Made by a program: the position numbers and the translations under genes. Source: Magnetospirillum sp902729445 (GTDB lineage Bacteria > Pseudomonadota > Alphaproteobacteria > Rhodospirillales > Magnetospirillaceae). From it: a stretch of 64,000 nucleotides of DNA. Location of the stretch: assembly GCF_902729445.1 (NCBI RefSeq), contig NZ_CACVCE010000004.1:1-64000 (forward strand), written 5' to 3'. A model generated the notes under the pieces. The model was not told the origin of the DNA, searched no databases, and worked only from the letters and a program-made list of their open reading frames with translations. Positions 50,480 through 60,514 of this stretch are shown piece by piece. Position 1 is the stretch's first letter, and each line of letters starts with the position of its first letter.

Positions 50480-52771
50480 GCTGTCGGCGAAGCTTGCCGG
50501 CTCGACCGGGCGGGCGAAATGATAGCCCTGGATCAGGTCGCAGCCGATGGCATTCAGGCAGGCCAGCTGCGCTGCCGTTTCCACCCCTTCGGCGACCACC
50601 GTCAGCTTCAAGGAATGGCTGAGCGCCACGATAGCGGCGACGATCTCGCTTGAGGCCGGGTTGACGTCGATGTCGTGGACGAACGAGCGGTCGATCTTCA
50701 AGGTATCGACCGGGAATTTCTTCAGATAGGACAGCGACGAATAGCCGGTGCCGAAATCGTCGATGGCCACCGAGAACCCGGCCCGGTGCAGGGTCTCCAG
50801 GGTGGCGATGGCGCGCTCGGCGTGGCTCATCACCGCGCTTTCCGTCACTTCCAGCTCTAAAAGCGAGGGATCGACGCCGTGTTCGCCGACCATGGCCTGG
50901 ATGCGTTCGGCCAGATCGGCCTGATGCAGCTGGTGGGCCGACAGGTTGACGGCGATCTTGACCGGGGCCAGGCCTTCTTGCTTCCACTGAACCATCTGGC
51001 GGCAGACCTGCTGCAGGACCCAGGCCCCGATGGTTACGATCAGGCCGTTTTCCTCGGCGATGGGGATGAACTGGGTCGGCGGCACCCGTCCGAACACCGG
51101 ATGGGTCCAGCGCAGCAGCGCCTCGGCCCCGGTGATGGTGCCGCAGCTCTTGGCCTTGGCCTGGTAATGAACCTCGAGCTGGCCGCGCTCGATGGCGCGG
51201 CGCAGTTCGGTCTCGATGCCTAGGCGCTCGACCGAGTGGGCGTGCATTTCCGGGGTGTAGAACTGGTAAAGCCGTTCCGCCCCTTCCTTCGAGCGGTTCA
51301 TGGCGGTTTCCGCCTTGCGCACCAGATCGTCGGGTTCGGTGCCGTCGGCCGGGGCCAGGGTGATGCCGAAGGCGGCGGAAACAAAGATTTCCTGGCCCGC
51401 CGCCTCGAAGGCGGTGTCGAACGACGCCCGCAGCCGGCCCAGCACCGGATGGATGTCGTGGATTGCGTCCAGGTCCGACAGCAGGCAGCAGAAGGTGTCG
51501 CCGCGCAGCCGGGCGATGGTGTCCTCGGTGCGCAGGGCTGCGCCCAGCCGGTCGGCGACCGCGCGCAGGACCAGATCGCCGGTCTGATGGCCCAGGGTTT
51601 CGTTGATCTGCTTGAAGCGGTCCAACCCGATCATGACCAGGGCGGTCAGGGTGCCGGCCCGGGGGGCGCGCTCCAGCGCCTGGCTCAGGCGGTCGGTGAA
51701 CAGGTGGCGGTTGGGCAGGGCGGTGACCGGGTCGATATAGGTCAGGGTGCGGATGGTCTCTTCCGCCTGCTTGTTGCGCGAGATGTCGGAAAACACCCCG
51801 ACATAGCGGGTGATCTGGCCGGAATCGTCGGCGATGGCGCGAATCGACAGCCATTCGGGATAGGCTTCGCCATTCTTGCGGCGGTTCCAGATTTCGCCTT
51901 CCCACTCGCCTTGTTCGCGGATGGCGTTCCACATCGCCTTATAGAATTCCGGGCCTTGCAGGCCCGACTTCAGCAGGCCGGCATTGGCGCCCAGCACTTC
52001 GTCGCGCTCGTAGCCGGAAATGGTGCAAAAAGCGTGGTTGACCCACAGCATGGTGCCGCGGCGGTCGGTGACCATCACGCCTTCCTTGGTGCATTCCAGC
52101 ACTTTCTCGGCCACGTACAGGCGGGTGGCGGCCTTCTTGCGGGCGGTGATGTCGTGGAACAGCACGACGAAACCGCGCTCGGCATCCTGTTCCATTTCGG
52201 ACAGCGACAATTCGGCCGGGAAGGCGGTGCCGTCCTGGCGCCGGGCCACCACCTCAAGGCGGCCGTTGAGGAAGCCCGAGGTGGCGTCCGAATTGTGGGC
52301 GCGCAAGCGTTCGCGCAATTGGTCGGCATGCGGGGCCGCCAGCAAGCCTTCCAGCGGCTCGCCGATGGCGTCGGCCGGCGGATAGCCGAACAGGCGCGAG
52401 AAAGCCGGGTTGACGTGGCGGATGATGCCGGCCGAATCGGTCAGGGCCAGGCCGTCGCCCAGGGTCACCATCATGGTGTCGAGGCTGGTGGCAGCCGAAC
52501 GCTGCAGGCGCCGCGCCCGCGAGGCCGCCAGCGTGTCGCCCCTGAGCATCACGTGCTTGAGCAGCAGGAACATGAAGGCGGCCGACGCGACCAGCCAGCC
52601 GCTGGCCGCCATGGGCACCGGTTCGGCGAACACCGCCATCCCGCCCAGGCCGGCAAGCAGATATAACGAAGAAATCAGCGCCGGCATGCGTGCCGGTTCC
52701 GAAATGGCGCTGATCAAACGGGCGCTTCTGCCCGGTGGTGGCGGTGACACGATAGAAAAACCTTCCGGCAT
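50429..52771 (-). CDS. PAS-GGDEF-EAL cyclic-di-GMP protein with degenerate GGDEF
   Basis: A 780-residue protein. Two membrane helices near the N-terminus (about 25-65) are followed by two PAS domains (about 80-320), a GGDEF domain (about 330-490) and an EAL domain (about 505-755). The active-site loop of GGDEF reads LRGDTFC instead of GGDEF/GGEEF, so cyclase activity is probably lost. The EAL domain keeps EALLRW, DDFGTGYSSLSYL and KIDRSFV, so it should degrade c-di-GMP. The PAS architecture resembles the PAS of the kinase at 4124 (NRRKNGE.Y.EWLSI). The ATG at 52771 was chosen by the start of the hydrophobic segment. It overlaps the RatA gene tail-to-tail. Confidence 0.9.
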   Translation of the reverse strand: MPEGFSIVSPPPPGRSARLISAISEPARMPALISSLYLLAGLGGMAVFAEPVPMAASGWLVASAAFMFLLLKHVMLRGDTLAASRARRLQRSAATSLDTMMVTLGDGLALTDSAGIIRHVNPAFSRLFGYPPADAIGEPLEGLLAAPHADQLRERLRAHNSDATSGFLNGRLEVVARRQDGTAFPAELSLSEMEQDAERGFVVLFHDITARKKAATRLYVAEKVLECTKEGVMVTDRRGTMLWVNHAFCTISGYERDEVLGANAGLLKSGLQGPEFYKAMWNAIREQGEWEGEIWNRRKNGEAYPEWLSIRAIADDSGQITRYVGVFSDISRNKQAEETIRTLTYIDPVTALPNRHLFTDRLSQALERAPRAGTLTALVMIGLDRFKQINETLGHQTGDLVLRAVADRLGAALRTEDTIARLRGDTFCCLLSDLDAIHDIHPVLGRLRASFDTAFEAAGQEIFVSAAFGITLAPADGTEPDDLVRKAETAMNRSKEGAERLYQFYTPEMHAHSVERLGIETELRRAIERGQLEVHYQAKAKSCGTITGAEALLRWTHPVFGRVPPTQFIPIAEENGLIVTIGAWVLQQVCRQMVQWKQEGLAPVKIAVNLSAHQLHQADLAERIQAMVGEHGVDPSLLELEVTESAVMSHAERAIATLETLHRAGFSVAIDDFGTGYSSLSYLKKFPVDTLKIDRSFVHDIDVNPASSEIVAAIVALSHSLKLTVVAEGVETAAQLACLNAIGCDLIQGYHFARPVEPASFADSLRLGRLPGGLPAVGTV

Positions 52772-52991
52772 CGACCATGCACCCCCGCATGGATTGCCCG
52801 ACCCATCACCAAGATAAGGTGTGCTCAGGTCTGTGCACAAGCCTTTAGCTCTGGAAGGACTTGTTTTTAGCACGGCATGAGGATGAAAGTGGTGTCTAGA
52901 CTACATCCTAAGGGGCATTCATCTCGTTCTTTCGTGGTAGTATGACAAGATCGTTGGGTTGTCTTGTCTCCTCTCGTCGAAAGGTTCGTTG

Positions 52992-53759
52992 TTGCGTCCG
53001 ATTTTTCTGTTCACCGATTACGGCGTGACCGGTCCCTATGTCGGCCAGGTGAAGGCGGCGCTGCTGGCGCGGGGCTTCGCCGGTCCGGTGATCGATCTGA
53101 TGGCCGACGCGCCCGCCTTCGACCCCAAGGCGTCGGCCTATTTGCTGGCGGCGCTGCTGCCCCGCATGCCGGCCGACGCGGTCGGTCTTTGCGTCGTCGA
53201 TCCCGGGGTCGGCGGTGACCGTGCCGCCCTGGTGGTCGAGGCCGACGGCCGGTTGCTGGTCGGACCCGACAACGGCCTGTTCGAACTGGCGGCCCGGCGC
53301 GCGACCATTCTTGGCCTCTGGCGCATCGTGTGGCAGCCCGACGAGCTGTCGGCCACCTTCCATGGCCGCGACCTGTTCGCGCCGGTGGCGGCCGACCTGG
53401 CCCAAGACCGGCGCCCGCAACCGCCTTGGTGCAGTCCGACCGACCGGATCGACAGGGGGGACTGGCCGAACGACTGGGCCGTCACCATCTATGTCGATGG
53501 GTTCGGCAATGTGATGACCGGACTGCGCGGCGAGGCGGTCGCCGGGGATGATGTCTTGGTGGTCAACGGCCGCCGTCTGACCGCCGCCCGTACTTTTTCC
53601 GATCTGCCGCCCGGCCAGCCTTTCTGGTATGTCAATTCGGTCGGTTTGGTCGAATTGGCCGTCAATGGCGGCCGTGCCGATCAATGTCTGGGGATCGCCG
53701 GGGGGGCGGTCGTCGAACTACAGAAAAACCAGGATGCGCCGGACGCCGCTTCGGCTTAG
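52992..53759 (+). CDS. S-adenosylmethionine hydrolase (DUF62 family)
   Basis: A 255-residue protein of the DUF62/SAM hydroxide adenosyltransferase family, related to fluorinase and chlorinase. FLFTDYGVTGPYVGQVKA, VVDPGVGG and VGPDNGLFEL are family motifs; the DPGVGG and DNG residues bind SAM. It likely hydrolyses SAM to adenosine and methionine. The TTG at 52992 is preceded by GAAAGG and fits the family N-terminus; an upstream start would add non-conserved residues, so the exact start is unsure. Confidence 0.85.
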   Translation: MRPIFLFTDYGVTGPYVGQVKAALLARGFAGPVIDLMADAPAFDPKASAYLLAALLPRMPADAVGLCVVDPGVGGDRAALVVEADGRLLVGPDNGLFELAARRATILGLWRIVWQPDELSATFHGRDLFAPVAADLAQDRRPQPPWCSPTDRIDRGDWPNDWAVTIYVDGFGNVMTGLRGEAVAGDDVLVVNGRRLTAARTFSDLPPGQPFWYVNSVGLVELAVNGGRADQCLGIAGGAVVELQKNQDAPDAASA

Positions 53760-53791
53760 TCTGTCGCCGTCGCAACGGGAGAATTGCCGAG

Positions 53792-54619
53792 ATGGGGTAT
53801 TCGGTCAGGTTCTGGGGGGTGCGTGGAAGTATCGCCTGCGCTTCGCCTGACCATGTGGTTTACGGCGGCAACACCAGTTGCGTCGAAATCGATGTCGCCG
53901 GCCAGGTGCTGATCCTGGATGCCGGAACAGGTATTCGTTTCCTGGGTCAAAGCCTGATGAAGCGCAAGGTCCAGTCGGCGACCCTGCTGATGACCCACAC
54001 CCACTGGGACCATATCAACGGCTTCCCGTTCTTCGTGCCGGCCTATGTGCCGACTTTTTCCTTGAAGATCATGGCCGGGCATCTGGGCGAGCGCATGGGC
54101 GGCATCAAGGGCGTGCTGACCAGCCAGATGCAGAATCCGACCTTCCCGGTGCCGATCGAGACCATGCGCGGCCAATTGTCGTTCGAGGACTTTCCCGCCG
54201 GCAGCAGTTTCTCGCCTTATCCCGAGGTGGTGGTGAAGACCACGGCCTTGAAGCATCCCAACGAGGCGACCGGATACCGCATCGAACATGCCGGCTTCGC
54301 CGTCTGCTACATCACCGATACCGAGCATACCCCCGGCAGCCCCGATCCCAACGTTCTGGCGCTGATCGAAGGCGCCGATCTGGTGATTTACGACTGCACC
54401 TACACCGACGACGAATTCCCCGCCAAGGTCGGCTGGGGCCATTCGACCTGGCAGGAAGGGGTGCGGCTGTGCGATCAGGCCGGGGTCAAGCGGCTGGTGG
54501 TGTTCCACCACGATCCCGACCATATCGATCCGGTGATGGCCGAGATCGAGGCCGCCGTCCAGGCGGCGCGGCCGGGCAGCATCGTCGCCCGCGACGGCAT
54601 GGAAATCGTCTTGGTATAA
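53792..54619 (+). CDS. Metallo-beta-lactamase-fold hydrolase
   Basis: A 275-residue protein beginning VRFWGVRGSIACASP, with the metal motif THTHWDHINGFPFF and distal His/Asp ligands (TDTEHTPGSPD, FHHDPDH). It resembles the phosphodiesterase-like MBL group found next to signalling genes (PhnP or cyclic nucleotide phosphodiesterase type), but a substrate cannot be named. The ATG at 53792 gives the conserved N-terminus. It follows the SAM hydrolase by 32 bp and is convergent with the motB-like gene. Confidence 0.82.
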   Translation: MGYSVRFWGVRGSIACASPDHVVYGGNTSCVEIDVAGQVLILDAGTGIRFLGQSLMKRKVQSATLLMTHTHWDHINGFPFFVPAYVPTFSLKIMAGHLGERMGGIKGVLTSQMQNPTFPVPIETMRGQLSFEDFPAGSSFSPYPEVVVKTTALKHPNEATGYRIEHAGFAVCYITDTEHTPGSPDPNVLALIEGADLVIYDCTYTDDEFPAKVGWGHSTWQEGVRLCDQAGVKRLVVFHHDPDHIDPVMAEIEAAVQAARPGSIVARDGMEIVLV

Positions 54620-54625
54620 GTCCTG

Positions 54626-55285
54626 TCAACGCGGGTTGACGTGGATCGAGACGCGGCGGTTCAGGGTCTGGTTGATCGGCAGGGCGGTGCCGTCCTCGCG
54701 ACGGTTGGGCACGCGCGGCGCGAACTGGCCATAGGAAGACACCACCATCTGCTCGGGCGGCAGACCCAGGCTGGCCAATGCCCGCATGGTCACCAGGGCG
54801 CGGGCGGCTGCCAGGTCGAAGTTCGACGGGAATTGCGGGGTCTTGACCGGCGTGTCGTCGGTATGGCCCTGGATTTCGAAACGATAGGCGGCGAAGCGCG
54901 GATTGTTCAAGGTCGCCACCAGTTCGCGCATCAACGGCATGAATTCCGGCTTCATTTCGGCCGAGCCGGCAGTGAACATCGCACCCGAATCGAGGTTCAG
55001 CACCACGCCGCGATCGTCGGTGCCGACATCGGCGGCCTGGCCCGTGGTATCCAGCGCGTTGATCACCTGGGCCAGTTCGTTCTTCAAGGTCTCGATCGGG
55101 CGCTCGGACGGTTGCTTGCCCATCTCCGAGGTCATGCCCGACTGGACCTTCTCGTACAGGGTCGAATCGACCTTGGACACCGAGGCCATCAGGATGAAGA
55201 AGCACAGCAGAAGGGTGACCATGTCGCCATAGGTCTCCATCCAACTCCCGTCGACTTCTTCCTTTTTTTGCTCGAAGCGGCTCAT
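54626..55285 (-). CDS. motB: MotB-like flagellar stator protein
   Basis: A 219-residue stator subunit. A single N-terminal membrane helix (about 22-42) follows the critical proton/sodium Asp21 in METYGDMVTLLL. The C-terminal OmpA-like domain carries the peptidoglycan-binding motif GHTDDTPV...FDLAAARALV. It is shorter than E. coli MotB and closer to the PomB/MotB2 type. It overlaps motA by 4 bp. Ion specificity cannot be settled from sequence. Confidence 0.85.
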   Translation of the reverse strand: MSRFEQKKEEVDGSWMETYGDMVTLLLCFFILMASVSKVDSTLYEKVQSGMTSEMGKQPSERPIETLKNELAQVINALDTTGQAADVGTDDRGVVLNLDSGAMFTAGSAEMKPEFMPLMRELVATLNNPRFAAYRFEIQGHTDDTPVKTPQFPSNFDLAAARALVTMRALASLGLPPEQMVVSSYGQFAPRVPNRREDGTALPINQTLNRRVSIHVNPR

Positions 55286-56079
55286 TTGCTTTTCTGCTTA
55301 TCGATGTCGAAATGGATCGACGGGTCGAGGAAGCTGTTCATCGCATCCTGGATGAAGCGGGGGTTCTTGCGTTCGGCCAACAGGACCAACCCCTCGGTCA
55401 CCAGATAATTCCGGAAGCGGATGATTTCCTGGCGCTGCTGGATCTTGCTGGCCGCCGGCAGCAGCATCATGCGCGGCAGCAGCACGCCGTACAAGGTGGT
55501 GATCAGCGCCACCGCCATGCCCGGCCCCAGGGCGGCGGGGTCGGACCCCATCTGGCCCAGCATGATGACCAGGCCGATCAGGGTGCCGATCATGCCGTAG
55601 GCGGGGGCAGTGCCGGCCATGTTCTTCAAGATGTCGGCCGGCACGCACGAGCGCTGGAAGGTGGTCTCGACCGCGTTGGTCAGGATCGAGCGAACTTCGT
55701 CGCCGCTATAGCCGGCAATCACCAGATCGACGCCGTAGCCGAGGAACCGGTCCTGCTGCTTGAGCTTGGCGGTGTCGGCCTCGAGCGCGGCCAAGCCGCC
55801 TTTCTGGATCATGTAGCCCCAGCGGATGGCGCGGGCCACCTCGCCTTGCAGAACGCCACGCTGGATTTTCGGCGCGAAGAAGATCGACGCCATCAGGCGG
55901 AACGCCTGCATCACATACATGGGTTCATAGGAAATGAAGGTCGAGGCGAAGGTGCCGCCAACCACCATCACGAAGGACGGAAGATCGACGAAGGCCAGGT
56001 AATTGTCGGTCGAAATGAAGATCGACCCGAGAAACAGCACGATGCCGGCTAGAAACCCAATGATTGTCGCCAGCGACAT
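55282..56079 (-). CDS. motA: MotA/PomA-like flagellar stator protein
   Basis: A 265-residue membrane protein of the MotA/TolQ/ExbB family with four helices and the N-terminal ATIIGFLAGIVLFLG typical of PomA-type stators. The cytoplasmic loop and the VAPAYGMIGTLIGLVIMLG segment (sequence GTAPAYGMIGTL) are conserved, as is LYGVLLPRMMLLP. With MotB it couples ion flow to flagellar rotation. Two stator systems are common in this order, so another mot pair may exist elsewhere. Confidence 0.88.
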   Translation of the reverse strand: MSLATIIGFLAGIVLFLGSIFISTDNYLAFVDLPSFVMVVGGTFASTFISYEPMYVMQAFRLMASIFFAPKIQRGVLQGEVARAIRWGYMIQKGGLAALEADTAKLKQQDRFLGYGVDLVIAGYSGDEVRSILTNAVETTFQRSCVPADILKNMAGTAPAYGMIGTLIGLVIMLGQMGSDPAALGPGMAVALITTLYGVLLPRMMLLPAASKIQQRQEIIRFRNYLVTEGLVLLAERKNPRFIQDAMNSFLDPSIHFDIDKQKSK

Positions 56080-56165
56080 GACGGCTCAACTCCCCTCGAT
56101 CCGAGTGGCATTGTGCGTGAAAAGACCAAAACGGGCAAGGCCCCAGGGCGTCGGGCGGCGATCGC

Positions 56166-58886
56166 TCAGGCCGCTTCGGGCGGTTCGGGCGCGGTGACCA
56201 TCGGGGTGGCCAGGTCGTATTCGACCTCGACGATGTCGCCATCGACGATCTTGACCTGCTTGAATCCCAGATGCTCGATGAATTTCAGCATGCGGGTATT
56301 GTCGCGCAGGACCTGGCCGACGATTTTGCCTGTCCCGCGTGAGCGGCAATACTCGATCATCTTGACCAGCAGCCTTTTGCCCAGGCCCGACCCCTTGAGG
56401 TCCGAGCGTACCACCACGGCGAATTCGGCCGCCTCGTTGTCGGGGTCGGTGACGGTGCGGACCACGCCCAGGGTCTCGTGGGTGCCGTCGCCGTTGGACA
56501 ATTCGCCGATGAAGGCCATCTCGCGGTCGTAATCGATCTGGGTCAGGCGGGCCATTTCGGTGTGCGGCAACTCGTGCACCAGGCCGAAGAAGCGGAAACG
56601 GATATCCTCGGGCGTCAGCTTCGACACCAGCACATGGTGGTTGGGCTCGTCCTCGGGGCGGATCGGGCGCAACGTCACCGGCCGGCCGTCGGTCATGACG
56701 AACACCTCTTCCAACTCGGCCGGATAGGGGCGGATGGCCAGGCGTTCCTCGGCCGGCTTGGCCGGGGCGACCTTGATGGCGGCGTCCAGCGCCAGCACGC
56801 CCTCGGCGCCGCAGCGCAGCGGGTTGATGTCCAGCTCGGCGATTTCGGGGATGTCGATGATCAGCTGGCTGACCTTGATCAAGGTGGCGTGCAGGGCATC
56901 GACATTGGCCGGAGGCCGGCCGCGATAGCCCTTCAGCAGGCGCGACACCCGGGTCCGCTTGACCAGTTCGGCGGCCAGGTTGAGGTTCAGGGGCGGCAGC
57001 GCCACGGCGCGGTCGCCGATCACTTCCACCGCCACGCCGCCCTGGCCGAACAAGATCACCGGTCCGAAGATCGGATCGGTGGCGACGCCGACGATCAGTT
57101 CCAGCGTGCCGGGCTTGCGCACCACCATGCGCTGGACGGTGAAGCCCTCGATGCGGGCGTCGGGGAAGATCGAGCGGACCCGCTCCAGCATGGCGTGGGC
57201 GGCCTTTTCCACCTCGAACGGGCCGTCCAGGTTCAAGACCACGCCGCCGACATCGGATTTGTGGACGATGTCGGCCGACAGGATCTTCAAGGCGACCTCG
57301 CCGCCCAGTTCCTTGGCGATGCGGCTGGCCTCGGCCGGATTGTGGGCGATGCGGGTCTCGACGATGGGGATGCCATAGGCGGCCAGCACGCCCTTGGCCT
57401 CGGCCTCGGTCAGCATCGAATCGCCCCGGCCCAGCGCCGCACCGACGATGCGCCGGGCCTGGGCGGTGTCGGCGATGAAATCGACGGCCGCCGAGGCCGG
57501 GGTTTCCATCAACAGTTCCTGGTTGCGGCGATATTGCAGCAGGTGCAGATAGCCCTGGACGGCGGCGCGCGGCGTCTCGAAGGTCGGCACGCCTGCATCC
57601 GAGAACAGCTTGCGGGCCTTGGCGACCATGGCGTTGCCGGCCCAGCAGGTCATGATGTTGGCCCTGGGCTTGTCCTTGAACACCTTGATCACCGCCTCGG
57701 CCACCTCGGCCGGGTCGGAAATGGCGTTGGGGGCGTACATCACCAGCACCGCGTCGATGCATTTGCAATCCAGCAGGGCCTGCAAGGTCTTGGCATAGCG
57801 GGCACCGTCGGCGTCGCCGACGATGTCGATCGGGTTGCCGCGCGACCAGTTGGGCGGCAGGAAGGATTCCAGCTTTTCCAGCACGTCCAACGGCAGGTCG
57901 GCCAGTTCGCCGCCGCCATCGGCCAGGTCGTCGGCGGCGATCACGCCGATGCCGCCGCCATTGGTCAGGACCGCCAGGCGTTGGCCCTTCATCGGCCGCG
58001 AACGGGCCAGGGTCTCGACCGCGCCGAAGATTTCCTCGATGTCTTGCACCCGCAGCATGCCGGCACGGCGGATGGCGGCGTCGAACACCAGATCAGAACC
58101 GGCCAGGGCGCCGGTATGCGAGCTGGCGGCCAGGGCGCCGTCGGCCGAGCGGCCGGCCTTGATCACCAACAACGGCTTGTTGCGCGCGGCGGCGCGGGCC
58201 GCCGACATGAAGTTGCGCCGCTGGTCGATGGTTTCCATGTAAAGAAGGATCGCCCGGGTGTGCGGGTCGCTGCCCAGATAATCCAGCACGTCGCCGAACC
58301 CGACATCGCACGAATCGCCCAGATGGATGAAGTGCGAGAAGCCGATGCCCTTGGCGCAGGCCCAGTCCAAGACGGTGGTGCACAGCGCGCCCGATTGCGA
58401 CACGAAGGCGATCTTGCCGGGCAGGGCGTTTTCCGGGGCGATCGAGGCGTTCAGGTTGATGCCCGGCACCAGCATGCCCATGCTGTTGGGACCCAACAGG
58501 CGGATGCCGTAGGTCTTGGCGGCCTCGCGGGCGGCGTCAAGCTGGGTGCGGCCGTCCTCGGTGTGGAAGTGGTGCAGCGCCGGGGTCATGATGCAGGCCG
58601 CGCGCGCACCCTTTTCGCCCAAAGCGTGGATGATGCCGGGAATGGTGGCGGCCGGCGTGCAGATCAGCGCCAGATCGGGCGCCTGCGGCAGCGAGGCGAC
58701 GTCCGGATAGGCCAAGACGCCGCCGACGGAATTGTGGTCGGCGGTCACCGGCATGATCGGCCCGGCGAAATCGGCCTGCAAAAGGTTGCGCATCACCACC
58801 GAGCCCGCCGCCTTGGGCTCCGTCGTCGCGCCGATCACGGTGACCGATTGCGGACGGAAAAGGGCCTTAAGGTTGCGCACGCTCAT
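56166..58886 (-). CDS. ADP-forming acyl-CoA synthetase fused to a GNAT domain
   Basis: A 906-residue protein. It has a CoA-binding domain (about 1-130, FRPQSVTVIGATTEP), a succinyl-CoA ligase-like domain (about 160-450, with SSHTGALAGSD carrying the catalytic His), an ATP-grasp domain (about 480-700) and a C-terminal GNAT acetyltransferase (about 735-890, VVVRSDLKGSGLGKRLL). This is the Pat/Acd architecture that in bacteria acetylates metabolic enzymes, such as acetyl-CoA synthetase. Whether the synthetase half is active is unknown. It is divergent from the MaoC-Pta and acetate kinase genes, linking it to acetyl-CoA control. Confidence 0.9.
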   Translation of the reverse strand: MSVRNLKALFRPQSVTVIGATTEPKAAGSVVMRNLLQADFAGPIMPVTADHNSVGGVLAYPDVASLPQAPDLALICTPAATIPGIIHALGEKGARAACIMTPALHHFHTEDGRTQLDAAREAAKTYGIRLLGPNSMGMLVPGINLNASIAPENALPGKIAFVSQSGALCTTVLDWACAKGIGFSHFIHLGDSCDVGFGDVLDYLGSDPHTRAILLYMETIDQRRNFMSAARAAARNKPLLVIKAGRSADGALAASSHTGALAGSDLVFDAAIRRAGMLRVQDIEEIFGAVETLARSRPMKGQRLAVLTNGGGIGVIAADDLADGGGELADLPLDVLEKLESFLPPNWSRGNPIDIVGDADGARYAKTLQALLDCKCIDAVLVMYAPNAISDPAEVAEAVIKVFKDKPRANIMTCWAGNAMVAKARKLFSDAGVPTFETPRAAVQGYLHLLQYRRNQELLMETPASAAVDFIADTAQARRIVGAALGRGDSMLTEAEAKGVLAAYGIPIVETRIAHNPAEASRIAKELGGEVALKILSADIVHKSDVGGVVLNLDGPFEVEKAAHAMLERVRSIFPDARIEGFTVQRMVVRKPGTLELIVGVATDPIFGPVILFGQGGVAVEVIGDRAVALPPLNLNLAAELVKRTRVSRLLKGYRGRPPANVDALHATLIKVSQLIIDIPEIAELDINPLRCGAEGVLALDAAIKVAPAKPAEERLAIRPYPAELEEVFVMTDGRPVTLRPIRPEDEPNHHVLVSKLTPEDIRFRFFGLVHELPHTEMARLTQIDYDREMAFIGELSNGDGTHETLGVVRTVTDPDNEAAEFAVVVRSDLKGSGLGKRLLVKMIEYCRSRGTGKIVGQVLRDNTRMLKFIEHLGFKQVKIVDGDIVEVEYDLATPMVTAPEPPEAA

Positions 58887-59091
58887 GACGTCCCCCGTCT
58901 GGTACCTTCGCTTGAGCCGGCACTCTACGCCTGTATCTTGTGCGTCGCAACATAAGTGGTATGTCCAACGCCTTGGGGAAAACCCGTATGACCGATGTCA
59001 AATCGGTGATGCTTTGTCGCGCTTGGTTGTAACCTTCGGCCGACCGTGAAATTATGCCGCATCGCAGCACCGTGCGCGGTCGAAGGAGGGC

Positions 59092-60504
59092 ATGATGATC
59101 GAGATGATGGAAAACCGGACCTGGGATGAGATCCGCATCGGCGACCAAGCCAGTTTGACCCGCACCTGCCGGATGGAGGATGTCGAGCTGTTCGGCGTCG
59201 CCACCGGTGACCTCAATCCCACCCATTACAATGCCGAGCAGGCGGAAAGCCTGGCGCATCATCGCAAGATCCTGGCCCATTCGTTGTGGGGCGGTTCGTT
59301 GCTGTCGGCGCTGTTGGGCAACGAATTGCCCGGTCCGGGCACCGTCTACAAGGGCCAGAACTTCGAATTCGACCAGCCGGTCGAGGTGGGTGACAGCCTG
59401 ACCGTCACCATCACCGTCAAGTCCAAGGAAGCGCCGGCCGACGTGGTGTTCGACTGCGCCGCCGTCAACCAGCGCGGCGAGAAGGTCTTTCACGGCGAGG
59501 CCCGCGTGCTGGCGCCGACGACCAAGGTGGTGCAGCCCAAGACGGTGCTGCAGGAGGTGTCGCTGCATCGCGCGCATCATGTGTTCGAGGATCTGATCGA
59601 ACGGTGCGGTCCGCTCGAGCCGATCTCGGTGGCGGTGTGCCATCCGTGCGATCAGGTGTCGCTGGAAGGCCCGGTCGAGGCGTTCAAGCGCGGACTGATC
59701 AATCCGATCCTGGTCGGGCCCGAGGCCAAGATCCGCTCGGTCGCCGCCGAGTTCGGCCTGGACCTGGACGGTATCCGCATCGTCGATACCCTGCATTCGC
59801 ACGAATCGGCCGAAAGGTCGGTGGCGATGTGCCGCTCGGGTGAGGCCGAGGCGCTGATGAAGGGCAGCCTGCACACCGACGAGATGATGCACGAAGTGGC
59901 CAGCCGCGAGCGCGGCCTGCGCACCAGCCGCCGCATCAGCCACGTCTTCATCATGGACGTGCCGACCTATCCGCGCATGCTGCTGATCACCGACGCGGCG
60001 ATCAACATCTATCCGACCCTGGAAGACAAGCAAGACATCGCCCAGAACTCCATCGACCTGGCCCATTGCCTGGGCGTGGCCCAGCCGAGGATGGCGATCT
60101 TGTCGGCGGTCGAGACGGTTTACCCCAAGATCAACTCGACCATCGAGGCCGCCGCCCTGTGCAAGATGGCCGATCGCGGCCAGATCACCGGCGCCATCCT
60201 GGACGGGCCGCTGGCCTTCGACAACGCCATCTCGGCCGAAGCGGCGCGCATCAAGAAGATCAATTCTCCGGTCGCCGGTGTCGCCGACATCTTGCTGGTG
60301 CCCGATCTGGAAGCCGGCAACATGCTGGCCAAGCAATTGTCCTATCTGGCCGACGCCGACGCCGCCGGTATCGTGGTCGGCGCCCGGGTGCCGATCGTCC
60401 TGACCAGCCGCGCCGATTCCGCGAAGGCCCGCCTGGCCAGTTGCGCCGTCGCCGTGCTGTTCGCCCACGCCCGGCGCGGCGGCGGCAAGAAAGCGGCGGA
60501 ATAG
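59092..60504 (+). CDS. MaoC-phosphotransacetylase fusion
   Basis: A 470-residue protein. The N-terminal MaoC-like (R)-hydratase domain (about 1-150) has TGDLNPTHYNAEQAES, with the catalytic Asp/His dyad. The C-terminal phosphate acetyl/butyryltransferase domain (about 160-465) includes LMKGSLHTDEMM and GALLDGPLAFDNAIS-like segments. Such fusions occur in alphaproteobacteria next to ackA and are usually linked to acetyl-phosphate or butyryl-phosphate metabolism and polyhydroxyalkanoate supply. Tandem ATG codons occur at 59092 and 59095, with GGAGGGC upstream. It is followed 10 bp later by ackA. Confidence 0.9.
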   Translation: MMIEMMENRTWDEIRIGDQASLTRTCRMEDVELFGVATGDLNPTHYNAEQAESLAHHRKILAHSLWGGSLLSALLGNELPGPGTVYKGQNFEFDQPVEVGDSLTVTITVKSKEAPADVVFDCAAVNQRGEKVFHGEARVLAPTTKVVQPKTVLQEVSLHRAHHVFEDLIERCGPLEPISVAVCHPCDQVSLEGPVEAFKRGLINPILVGPEAKIRSVAAEFGLDLDGIRIVDTLHSHESAERSVAMCRSGEAEALMKGSLHTDEMMHEVASRERGLRTSRRISHVFIMDVPTYPRMLLITDAAINIYPTLEDKQDIAQNSIDLAHCLGVAQPRMAILSAVETVYPKINSTIEAAALCKMADRGQITGAILDGPLAFDNAISAEAARIKKINSPVAGVADILLVPDLEAGNMLAKQLSYLADADAAGIVVGARVPIVLTSRADSAKARLASCAVAVLFAHARRGGGKKAAE

Positions 60505-60514
60505 GGGGACCCCG

